Shown here: one piece after another, positions 37,136-48,700 of the stretch
Layout: the number at the start of each line of letters is the position of its first letter
How positions within the stretch are numbered: the stretch's first letter is position 1
NCBI GenBank assembly: GCA_963971225.1
Contig: OZ020267.1
Span: 47,377,993-47,441,992 of the forward strand
DNA: 64,000 nucleotides
Origin: Melieria omissa
Taxonomy: Eukaryota; Arthropoda; Insecta; Diptera; Ulidiidae
Reading direction: 5' to 3'
Translations under genes and position numbers: made by a program
The notes under the pieces: generated by a model
Database searches by the model: none
The model's input: the letters and a program-made list of their open reading frames with translations, nothing else
Told to the model about the DNA's origin: nothing

Positions 37136-37465
37136 TTTGGGTGTTATATGTGGCCAATGCTTTCCTAGTGGGATGCTGATTCAGTGCCGTTCCTTTGGCA
37201 CAGCGTGCTGTTGTTGTTGCTTTGTGGAATGCGGTGGTTGATTGTCGCGTGACGCGAGCGTGGCGTGTAGTTGTTGTTGTTGTATTGTAACAGTTTTTCG
37301 GGAAATTTTTGATGGTGGTGTGATCTTTGGGATTTTTATGTGCTATGTATGTAGCTATGTTGCAATGCAAATTGCGATGTTGTCACCAAATGCTTAATTT
37401 TTGTAGTTGTTGAAATGAGAAAAATCGAAATAGTTAGTTTTTTTCAGTAAAACGCTGACTTTGAG
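37136..37465 (-). other. BEL/Pao leader between primer site and Gag-Pol
   Basis: About 330 bases. Apart from short runs such as TTGTTGTTGTTG there is nothing coding-like. Confidence 0.6.
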
Positions 37466-37483
37466 TTGGCTCTCGAAGGACCA
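37466..37483 (-). promoter_or_regulatory. BEL/Pao primer-binding site
   Basis: The minus strand reads TGGTCCTTCGAGAGCC, five bases inside the 5' LTR. TGGTCCTTCGAG is a primer site I recall from several BEL/Pao elements; the tRNA is not assigned. Confidence 0.6.
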
Positions 37484-37488
37484 GAAAA

Positions 37489-37751
37489 TGTAGCAGTAAT
37501 AAGCTACGGGTGATTGTGAATCCGCGAACTATGTCGAAGTAGGACGCAAAATGAAATGCGTTTGCTAATCGAGTGACAGTGCTAGACTAACTTTATTGCG
37601 TTTTTTCTTGCTTACAATGTTGTCTACAGCGTCTGCGTACAATGTTGTCTACAGGTTATAAAATAAGGGATAGATAAGATAATTGCTTACAATGTTGTCT
37701 ACAGCGTCTGCGTACAATGTTGTCTTTTACAACTAATTTAAATCCAGAACA
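37489..37751 (-). repeat. BEL/Pao 5' LTR
   Basis: Same length and, on reading side by side, the same sequence as the LTR at 31680-31942. Confidence 0.95.
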
Positions 37752-37979
37752 CTTAGAAAATTTAATGTTTTGGTGCGAAAGGACAAAGAGGTATTGACAA
37801 TGTCCTTTTAAAACTTTATCCTTCAATATCCTTTATTATTGAATATATCGATGGAGTCAAAGGTGTAAGAGAAAGAATCTGATAAGGTATTCCAACGAAT
37901 TCCAAAAGTTTTCATTGAACTAGTGTTTTGGAATCGCAAAAATGGCCATTTATCTTTAGAATCATATGCTAACTGTTAA

Positions 37980-38215
37980 AGTGTACGGATGGCCAAGTAA
38001 GGGGCACAGTTCACACCAAATGTGACTGTTTTGTGTCTGAAGTTTTCCACCGGATTAAGTGAACACCGACGGAAGAGGATTCGTTGAAATTCTTAGTCAT
38101 CTTTATGTGTGAGAATTTGGCGGTACATTTTTTTAATGTCGTCGTTGAAAACGAACTTATAGAGTCGCCATCTTAAGAGTAACAGCTTATTAAAGAGAGT
38201 GGCCGATGTGAAGTA
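37980..38215 (-). pseudogene. decayed BEL/Pao reverse transcriptase fragment
   Basis: The minus strand reads LLLLRWRLYKFVFNDDIKKM followed by YRQILTHKDD and a stop, the RT segment around the first catalytic Asp. It differs in sequence from the intact BEL copy next door, so it is an older family. Boundaries are uncertain. Confidence 0.7.
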
Positions 38216-38379
38216 CATCATTTAAAGAGCATCCAGAGCTTGAGGCGTTGAAAACATTTTAGTAGTCGCCTTTTCTGAATGTCGAATTACTTTCGATTTA
38301 GAGTATTTTCAGGAAGTTCGAAATCAATATGTCTATTAAATCACGTTTTATCATAGAACACCTTAACACATGTTTTGTC

Positions 38380-38830
38380 CCTTTAGACCCCGAATTGCAA
38401 AAACTCCCGTCTTATACTCCTGACAGACATAGGGCTTTTGTACTACGAAGCATACTACAATAAAAGCTCTAAAAACCCATACTAGCATGCTGACACACAC
38501 TCGGTTTTTGTACTACGTAGTAAATTTTGACAGCGGCGAAAACAAATTTAAAAGTAACGGACATATTTTTTTCTGTTTATTCCCTATTCCTGCAGTGAGG
38601 TTGTCAATGAAGAGCTTTAAGTTCCGATTCGATTCCAGTCGATTCCCTTTGTAGTAAACTGAAAAATCCCATTCCTGTTCGTGGTATTCTACTGGATTTT
38701 TGTACTATGATTGTAGTACAAAAATCCAGTTGCTTTCGAACAAAAGTTGAAAAAACCAGTGACAGACATTGGTTTTTCATACTACATGTCTGTCACGGGT
38801 ATTAGCGGAAATTCATTCGTCAAGAATTAC
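38380..38830. repeat. palindrome-rich segment with TTTTTGTACTA motifs
   Basis: TTTTGTACTACG-like motifs recur several times. A perfect 17-bp hairpin (ACTGGATTTTTGTACTA, loop TGATTG) lies at 38691-38730. TACTACGTAGTA near 38510 is a 12-bp palindrome, and GTGACAGACAT recurs inverted near 38750-38785. Probably remains of a transposon; no coding sequence. Confidence 0.6.
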
Positions 38831-38849
38831 CTACAGTTCAAATTTCATG

Positions 38850-39400
38850 TTTGTAGCCTCAGCGGTTTGGGCTGAGCGAAGATAAATCAATCAATCAATT
38901 AATCAGTCAGTCAGGATAAACAATCTATTTATATAAAAATGGAGGCGGTACCACGCCCCCCTTGTCCAATGCTCACAACTTTCTTCTAGTCGAATTGTGC
39001 TACTAAGTGGAAAGTTCCAAATTTCATTGATGTGGACTTACAGTACTGCGTAAATGTTGGGTCATAAAAAATGTTCCACACCCCTTGTCAAACGCCCATC
39101 AAATCTCACCAGTAGAATGACACATATATGAGGCGAAGGTTCACTAACTTTCAATGCTGAGTGACTTATTATTCCGAAGCTATTCCATGTTAAAGAATTA
39201 AGTTGTATGTGCGGTGCCACGCCTTCTTGTCCGAAATCCACCCTATACCCTTTGCTGAAGGGCACGACCAAATCGTAAGTTTGTACCGAGTGTCATTGAT
39301 GTGAATGCTATAGTTCCAAAGTTACAACGGAATTTAAAAAGTGCCACGCCCCTTGTCCAATACCCACTAAATTTTAACGGTGGAACACAAAATGTTAAGT
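38850..39400 (-). mobile_element. diverged Helitron-like / 267-bp-repeat element, inverted
   Basis: On the minus strand it resembles the 5657-7555 block: GGGCGTGG-type repeats with a period near 267, then an AT run and a (TTGA/GACTG) repeat. The translated shadows of the two blocks are clearly alike. Older and degraded; ends not defined. Confidence 0.6.
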
Positions 39401-39598
39401 TTTTTTAATATATGTATATAGATTCTGTCGTTAGCAACAGAGAGTTCTGCTGTCAATAACAGAGGGTACTACCAGTAGTACCTGCCATAGAACGCGTTTA
39501 CTTGTATGAGATGCGCGTTCTAAATATATTACTTCATGTTCTTTGGTATTACTTAACATGGAAATTTTGTAAATACTTATATTTTGCTTGTATTGCAG

Positions 39599-39764
39599 AT
39601 TTCCAATAGTTGATGCTAGACCAATTGACGATCCAAAGCGAGTTCCATGGTGGAAGAAAAATGTTCGAGCTGATTTTCTTTTTATTACTTTCAATCAGCT
39701 TTGTGTAAAATATGTTCCAACTAAAGTGGATATTATGGCTAATGAAATAAATCTCTTCTATTGC
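39599..39764 (+). CDS. Atg2: Atg2 first visible exon
   Basis: The acceptor TTGTATTGCAG precedes 39599 and the donor GTAAGT follows 39764. It carries one base completing a codon plus 55 codons, including DDPKRVPWWKKNVRADF and KYVPTKVDIMANEI. An upstream exon must supply two bases of the first codon; none is seen in the window. Confidence 0.9.
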
Positions 39765-42700
39765 GTAAGTATATATCTAAATATTAAAACTATTGACGCA
39801 TATTCATAGTTGAAAGAAAGTAGAATTTAAGATCAAAAACGTATATTTTTAAATAAAGTAGGCGATAGTTGAGTCATCCCAGCCCACAACATAGATGGCT
39901 ACATCATCTGCATAACCTATTGTGCTAAATCCGGGGGCATTTAGCTTGGTCAATAGTTAATCAATCACCAGAGTCCACAGTAAAGCAGAGAGTACTCCCC
40001 CTTGGGGGCAACCTCTAGTGGCTTTTATTTTCTGTCTGAATGTCATCAGAGTATAAGTGTTTAGAGGAATGTTGTGGAATTTTAAAAGCCATAGTCTATA
40101 GAAAATCCCGATGTTTTAAATTTTTTTAATTAGGCATGGGTTAGATACTCAATTTTCTGTTAAAATAAACATTAAAAAAAAAATTCTACGTGATTCTGAA
40201 GATAGCCTTGTTTACGATATTTTGCTAATAGTAAAAATAGTATAATGATGTGCTCAACTTTTACAGACCGTAAAGTCTACGTTTTGGCATACAGGGACTT
40301 AAAAAATTGATTTTCTATATAGCTAGTGTATCTACATTACGATAAGTAAAAAAAGTAAAAGTAAGTAAAAGTCTACATTACGATAAGTAAAAAAGATTCG
40401 CAGGTTTTTAATTTGATCCAATACGAGTGTTTTTGCCTGTTTTTTCTCAACGTCCGACGCCGGGCTTTCAAATCAAAAAGGCTTAACGAAAAAATTGCCG
40501 GTGAACTTTTTTAAATATACCATTACGATCGTAATGACCTCAACTTCACGGATACTAAACTCCAAGTCCAAGTTGTCCTATCTTGATGAAACGGTGAAAT
40601 TGTTGTCGTGGTCGAAACTAAGATATTAATAAAAATCATTTAAATTGGACCACTGCCACGCCTACCTTCCATACGAAAGGAACTGTAATATTGAAATAAT
40701 TTGCTTAATGTTTGTTATAGAATTTTGTATTTGAACTTGAGATAATGGCTTAAAAGCTCACACTAAAAATGGGCGGTCTGCCAGGCCCACCTCCAAAATT
40801 TTGGCAATTTACTACAACCTGCCTTGTATTTTTAGAAGGCTGTTTACAATACTCGTTCTACGATGTGAATTTAATTCGTAAGCTTTCCAAAACTTTAAAA
40901 GTGAGCATGGCAGCTAGAGCATATGTTAAATAAGGATTCGCACCCAACTGGTCAGCAGCATGGTTCTGAGAAGGCGATCTGGTAATGATCTGCGACCAGC
41001 AACGGAGGAAAGGCTTGTCTCCAAAACGTCAATCGTCATGGGAAAGATTCAACGTTACAGCACAAAAAAAAAGAGTTTAGTATTGGCAAGCAGCGATGCA
41101 ACACAGTAGCACAGACAGTGCAAAAAGTAACAAATGTTGATATCGTAAAGTGTGAAGTAGTAGTTTTTTTTTTTTTAGTACAATCTAGAGATATGAATTG
41201 GCCTGCGTTGAGGCAGTAGAGCTAATTTACGTAACGATATTAATTTTTCATTAGAACAAACAATTGTCTGCCATTATGCATACATAATTTCAGTTACATA
41301 ACTACATAAATAGTTGATTTCATAAAGTAGCTTTTAAGCTCCTTTTATATAATTATCCATTAGTTTTAATTAATTATTTGAAATTTAATTGAAATTTCAG
41401 GAGAAAGATGTGGAGACAAAAATATTTTTATTGAAAACCCACTTGGAACGGGATAAAGAGTCCACTGCGTCAAACCTTCGATTTCAGTATCCTAAGTAAG
41501 TATGACAAGTATGCTGGATTGTAACTTTAGAAAGCCAGCAAACTAAGTACAGTGGACGTGCAGTATAACGAAGTTTTCATTTCACGAATTTTCGATTTAA
41601 CGTACGGTCAAATTTTTTCCATTGATGGTTCTATACTACGAACAAAAGTGAAATTTGCTATTCGATATAACGAATATTTATGTTGTTTTTCACTCTTCGA
41701 ATTGTTTTTATTTGAGCATTCACATTCTTTACAATAACAATAAATGTTTGGTTTCGTCAAGTGAACGGTACCTCAATTATTTTTGGTTTCGTTACGTTAA
41801 AGGTTTCAAATTAACGCAAGTTACCAACATTTCCGAATTCTTTTTGTATGCATTGCATATGCATCATTTTCACAAGATTTGTTTTGCGTTCGGTCGGCTT
41901 TTTTGTCTTTTAAAAATAAAAATTTCAGTAATCAATCAAGAGAAAAGTTTACTTGCGGTAAAGAGGCAATCCGCATCGAGAACTTTTTCACTGTACACAC
42001 AAAGCCATATTTGTATTTTGGAAATGCTGGAATAAAACAAGATATTTTTTAACCTTCTGTCTGTCCTTTGCTCAAAATTGCGATCGCTGTCCTTTGGGGT
42101 CAGGATGACCCCAATCAAACGGTTAAATAATTTACTGACAAAACATGAAGAAATGTTACACATAAATCACAAAAGAAAAGGCGAAAGCACCGAAAAGTGT
42201 TTTTCTCGATTGGTTTTTGGGTTGTAAGCGCGATTAACACTAAATAACACAAGTAGACGAGTGCACAAAACCGCTCAACCGTTCTTTAATTCCGCCTGGG
42301 GTCAAATAGACTCCAAGGGACAGGCAGGAGGTTAACAACTGAATATGTAAGACTTATTTTTTTAAGAAGGATGGTTTAAAACAAAAAAACTTTCGACCGA
42401 TTTAACGAATTTTCCGATTTAAAAAACTGTACAACATAAGATTCGTTATATTGGATGTCCAATGTATATGTAAATTTTAGTTTCCTTTAAATGAACAAGC
42501 GATCTCTTGTTGTTCTCTACGCATTATTACATACTTCACTGTCGCATATACACCCATACCTCACTTTGTGTCGTGGTTACGTTCCAAAAAAACACGACGC
42601 AAATTGAAACGACGCAAAGTGAATTATGATTTTCTATAGCAAACCATGTAAAGATAGGTTCCAGGGTTATGAAAATACTACTTTTTAAAAAGAAAATTGA

Positions 42701-45700
42701 AGAAAGTAAACATTTAAAAAACAAAAATGATATACAATTTTATTACATACATACAAAAAAAATACAAATTCAATTTAAACAAAATAAAATATTCAATTAA
42801 TTTATAAGAACAAAATAAAAATTAATCACTGTCTGATGAGTCCATAGTGGCTGTTGTCGTAAGTCGGCTTTCTTTCACAAAAGTTAGAAAGGGAATCCCC
42901 GAAATTTGATGGCATGGCGCAATTAGAAACAAAAGTCGTGCAATCTTTTAGAAAAAAAAGTTAATTTCAAAAAAAAAATTAAAGATTCGAACCCAAAACA
43001 ACGCAACTTCGAAAATCTAACGACGCACAGTGAAAATTAGTACTAATTCAGTAACGAAGCAACTTCGAAAAAACGCAAAACGAAACGACGCAAAGCGAGG
43101 TATTGGTGTATGCATTCATCAGAGTACATCCGATGCTCAGTCCTGATTGTATAAATGCTGATTGTATAAGTATGAAATCTAAATATAATTTAACCCTTTC
43201 GCTAAAGGTTTTTACTTGGAAAAGTTAAAATTTTAAATTTTATGTTTTAGGCTTCTATGTGGTTATATTAGCAACATTCTATAAGACATTTTTTCATTTT
43301 TACACTCGGACCCTGTATTTTAGAGTGTTTTTCTATGAGAGCAACCACATCGTTGTGGCTGTAATAATTACTTAAACATAACACTATTTACGCACAACAG
43401 AAATGAATATTTCTTCATTTACTTCAGCCAAAATTATAAACAAAAAAAGTATCTAAATTGAAAGAAAACATAAAATTAAAGAGTAAACTAATCTTTCTGC
43501 TTCTTCTTCCTTTACTATGTCAAGATATTAAAAAACGTGTATACTTTTCTTCTTTAAACTTTCAGTTTCAGTTTATTAATTTCGTATTTTTCCTAAAACT
43601 TCAAACTATTCTAAAGACCAACAAAACATGTATTCTTGAAACCACAGAGAGTTCGGACGTCCACAGAGTAGCATGTTGCCATATGGCAACAAAATAGCGA
43701 AAGGGTTAAGAAAGTAATTTTTTAAGAATACGTTTAAAGTCTTATTTACATAGATAAATCAAATGCTTTTACTTACTATTCTGTCATTTGCAGAGTACTT
43801 ATAAGCGTTCCTTCTAATCAGAATCTTACGAGGCTCTTAAAACACTATTCTGATGAAGGCGACAATCCAGAAACTTATGACCAGTGCCGCCTTCCTTTCA
43901 GTTCAAAGCGTGTCTGTAGGGAGAGCGACACCATTCACAGCAAACGTGACAAAGCAGGTGAGAAATGTGAGAACAGTATTAATTAATATATTGTTGTCAG
44001 TGAACCTGTTGGCGTTAAAGACCCGATTTATTGAAATTGTTAAATATCTTGTGTAAAGATATAACCGGGATGTAGAATGAAATGTGGAAGATATAGGCTA
44101 ATGTAATAATTTCGATATTGTTACGAAAATTAGTTTTGCTGGCCAACGGGGTCGCGGTTCGTATCGCTGTATTGTGCCAACATAAAACAAAACACACTAA
44201 AAGTCTTTAATGAAGTTCACCACCATAGTCCCTTTATATATAACTGACAAAGTTATTTTTCCTTCACTTTACTCTTCTTATTTATGTCACACTGTTGTTA
44301 ACTGCTATTCCCAAACACATTTTAAAGTGTAATTTAATGCCTTTATTTTCTTAGGAATAGGAGAAAAGTTAGGGAAGAAAATTTACATTCTCTTGTTATT
44401 TCATTATACTGAGTCAAAAAAAACTACTCAAAACAATGCTCCCAATACGACCCTTTTCCCTATGAGGTCGAAATTTTTAAAACGCTGATATATAAATTTC
44501 TTTATTCGTTCTACCGAGTATTTTTGTAAAGTTTTAAACAGATTAAAAAAATTGAATTTGAATTGAATTTCCGCTATATAAATTTGACGACCCCTTTTTT
44601 TCAAAGTTGAACTAGAAAACGAAATTCTATGATTGCATCTTAAAGCTGTATCATCTCCAATTTAAGCTCTACGGAAATCAAGTTCGCCAGCGCAACAACA
44701 ACAACAGCACATCGTCTTCACCTTCCGATCATCCCACACCGCAGCAGTGTGTTAACGCAGACTCGCTGCAGTTAGCGCAACCAAAGACAATTAAACTATA
44801 AGATGTCTCACGTTCATACAAATCAGTGGCGCTTCAAACATTTGCCGTGGCTTTTTCAATAAAGCCACGTGAGAGTGGTTTTTACAGCAGTGCAACATCC
44901 GGAGAGAAAAGATGAAGTCACGCAAGCAACTCTCTCTGCTTGCAGTCGGCAGAGATATGAATATGCGTGTTATCTCTATGTGTTCTTGTGTTGGTTTTTT
45001 TGGTAGTTGATTGTTTCAATCAGTTGCGTAAACGGGACGGGAATATTTAGGGATTCAAACCCCTTCAAATACAAGAATTATTGGTGAAATATCCCTCCGA
45101 AATAAAGTTTTGCCTACGCCACTGATTTCAATGCGTGTGAAGTGAGCGTACACAATTTTGCTTTACCTGGCAGCGATCGGAACCGTTGTGCTTTGTGTGA
45201 GCAAAACAGAGAGCGTTAATATTATTACGCTCTCACTGTATCGACGCTTGCTTGCTCTCGATAAAGAGATATTGCAAATTCGAGTTCGCCCTATGCCATT
45301 CGGTTGTATGAACGTAAGACATCTTATTGTTTAATTGTCTTTGGTGCAACCAAAAAGCGGAACACATAAAACTACGTTCTCGCTTGTAAAGCAACGCTCT
45401 CACCGCATACGTGATCTGTGAGAGCTGAGCGCGGGTTGCAATCTTGGAACCCGCCATACAAAAGTTTAACTTGTATGACATGCGCCTTCTGTATGTTTAT
45501 TTTCTTTACTTTGACACACAGTTATTACCTCTTGATTATAAATTGGGCACAGTTGCTTTAATGCAGTAGTTAAAGAATATTTTTGACGAATCTTCTGTAG
45601 CAGAACATGCCATAAATGCTCTTCGTAAAATATGTGGTGAATATTAACTTTCCACTTTAGGAACACTAATGTCGAATGAAGCCGCCGCAGCCGCCGTAGC

Positions 45701-48700
45701 TCAGCTGGCTAGTGCGTTCGGACGCGAGTCAAATGCGACGCTCGAACCCAGGTTCAAGACTCTGTTGCTGCTAACACCGAAAAAAAAGAGAAAAACAATT
45801 TTTCTTTCGGCGGCTGGCTGGCTGAGAGAGTAAAATTGCCTATGAAAAAGCTCCCAACTTGCCGTTCGGAATTGGCATAAAACTGTAGGTCCCTTCCAAC
45901 CTTTTACAAATTCGCACGCACAACACGGATGGTTGCGAGTAGCTAGGCCTTAGTCTCGTAATCGGGCTGTCGTGCCAGTCAAAAAGAAGAAGAATGTCGA
46001 ATGAATAACGTTACAATAAAATAACAGTAAATTAGCTAATTAATTTCGACCAATACAAAAAAACAGCACCCCTTAAAAAATTTGTGTTATGTAAAATGTT
46101 TTTGGAATCGGGTTACAAGACTCCTTTTCAGATCTGAAACAGCAAGAGACTTGCAATTCATTGGCATTGAAAAAGTAAAAATTATTTAATTTTTATTATT
46201 TCAGAGTCTGAAACCATTTTCTTGCCGGGAGATACAGAAGAAATCCGTAAATTTTGTGATTTAACAATGAAAGCATCGAAAACGCAGATACAAATATATT
46301 TCCCAATTGTGGAAGCCAAAATTGAGTATGTAGAAATATTAAATATATTTATCAAGTATTAATTATTTTATTGTTTAGATCAAAACACCTATATGAAATA
46401 ATATATAACCGACTGAATACAGATTTATTCATGTGGGAGCCCAATTCACCAGTGTTTCAGAAAGCGTCGAAACACACTTCGGAAATGAAGCTACCTTTCC
46501 TGAATATAAACTTAATGGATTCAATGTATGTGACGTCAGATTCATTATCGGACTTGCACGAAGAAAAATCAATGGCCGAAGAATATGCACAACAAACAAT
46601 AAATATGAACGTAAACGAGCTTTTGTTATCTGATAGTGAAGACAGTGACGAAAGTACCAAAAACACTAAAGGCGCTGATGCAGATAGTATATATCTATCT
46701 ACACACGCTAATGAGCAAAGCGATGTAGACGTAAAAAATCCAATGTTGAGTCCAAGTGATTTTTCAATTGAAATACTAATTGGGAGAGGTTTACTTGAGT
46801 TTTTTGTGCCTGTTCGAGATTTGGAGAGTCGCGTCTTACCAGGCCAGTTTGGAAAATTTCATTTGAAAGTGAATTCCCTTAAAATATTTTCCGTCAATGG
46901 TTACAATGGCAACAACAATTTAAGTTATTTGTGCCTCCAACTTAGCGATATTGAAATGTATCACTGCGGTAAGTAATTTTTTTAAAAATAATTTTAATGA
47001 TATAGCATGCAACTGGGGTGGCATAGAGTATGCGACAAAGCTATGCATACCCCCATACAAATTTTTTCCAGTCGAATTGTCTCTTTATATCTACGAGCTA
47101 CGTTAGTAATTTACAAATTGTATGGCACCTTTAAAGGGTAGGCCATCTAGTGGTTTCTTTTTAAAATTGCAATAAAATGAACGAAATTACAATTGTTTTC
47201 CATCTATGATGGCTTTATTAGTAAGAGCAAACATTCCTTTTAATTATGCAACACAACATCGTTCATCGTTGCAGCCGCCGTGGCTCAGTTGGTTAGTGCG
47301 CGGTCCAACGAGTCGCATGCAGAGCGACGCAAGATCGAATACTGCATGTAGTAACACCTAAAAAAAATAACGGGAAACTCGTTTTCTCTTTCGGTGGCTG
47401 TCCTCTCAGCTGGAAATGGCAAACCTCTGAGAGTAAACAATTGCTTATGAAAAAGCTCCCAACCTGCCGTTCGGAACCGGCATAAAACTGTAGGTCCCTT
47501 CCACCCGCGTACAAAATTCACACGCACAACACGGGTGGTTGCGGGAAGCTAGGCCTTAGTCTCGCGTAAGCGGGCTGTCGTGCCAATCAATTAATTATTA
47601 TTACATCGTTCAAGTGGTTACCTCGGCTGGCTTCGCAGTAGCGTATTCTGTCACTCCAATTTTCCGAGACCTTGATGATGGATTCATTTCGTCCAAAACT
47701 TCTTTTCAAAAACCCACTGTTTGGGCTACACAGCACTCACTTTGGAAATTAGTTTTCAATATTTCCCAACGACTCATTTCGTTCCGCGGAGGTATGATAC
47801 TATCCAGGTTTCGAGCGGGGAACAGCTGTCAGTGTCACTTTTTCATACTGCGTGATACTTCACACGTGACTGTTTTAAATGCGACAAGAATGCAGCGGAC
47901 AAAAAGTATTCGACATACAATTAATTGTGCATGAATTCTGTATATAAAAGCAAAGAAAGTATCCGACGTTGATATGTTTGTTTTTGATTTTTTTTTTTAG
48001 TTTTCGAGAGAAAAAAGCAAAAATACCATTAGGTGTGATTGCACATTTTGAAAATGAAAGTTAATCTACTTTCGTCTGGTATATTAATAACAGTTTTATC
48101 TTTGTTATGAGCACAATGGATCGCAACGTGAAAAGTTACCAGTGGAAATGAAAAAATTACTAGTTAACCGCTTTGAACGTGGTCTTTTAGAAAATACGAG
48201 TACACTACGTAATAAAAATCTTTTAAGAGGAAAACTTGATCGATAACAAGCAACAAAAAAATTTTCTGAGGCTGCAGGTCGATAGTTGGTACGCGAAATT
48301 ATTTGGTACCTAAAATTAATTCGACTGTACCTCCACGGCAGTATAATGCGCACTGAAAAACGACACGGAATTGTTTTTGCAGTCATACGAATCTGTCAAA
48401 CTTTTCTTGAGAGTCGTTATAATAACCTCGAACTAAATTTGATTTCTGGGTTCTGGCTAAGTTTGCAAAATAAATTTACCTGATGAATGTCAAAGTTCGC
48501 AACAGCCAATTCTATTCGTTTGTATCAAATCTTTTCTAAAAATCAGCAACATTTTAAAGAACGCACGGAATGAGTAGTTGTGCATGGCGCAGCTGTCAAA
48601 GAATAGTTCCGTCGCGAACGGAAAATTCTGCCAACAGAAGAGCTCAAGTAAAAGTAAGACTCCCCATACAATGAAGTGATACGCTCTTACGGTAGCTCCA

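Larger units (their letters stand above)
31680..37751 (-). mobile_element. complete BEL/Pao LTR retrotransposon
   Basis: 6072 bp with two 263-bp LTRs that look identical throughout, TGT...ACA ends, and the 5-bp target duplication CTTAG (31675-31679 and 37752-37756). Read on the minus strand: LTR, primer-binding site, leader, a single 1722-codon Gag-Pol frame, polypurine tract, LTR. Every expected domain is present and the frame is unbroken, so this is a recent insertion that may be autonomous. Confidence 0.97.

Noticed and set aside
31986..37241. Plus-strand frames across the BEL element
   Set aside because: They are shadows of the intact minus-strand Gag-Pol frame.
44824..45124. A complete hAT MITE with CAGTGGCG ends
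   Set aside because: The flanks do not share an 8-bp duplication, so it is kept only as part of a tentative inverted-repeat element.
45681..45760. Functional tRNA gene
   Set aside because: The head has A and B boxes but no cloverleaf, and it is followed by a SINE body with target duplications.
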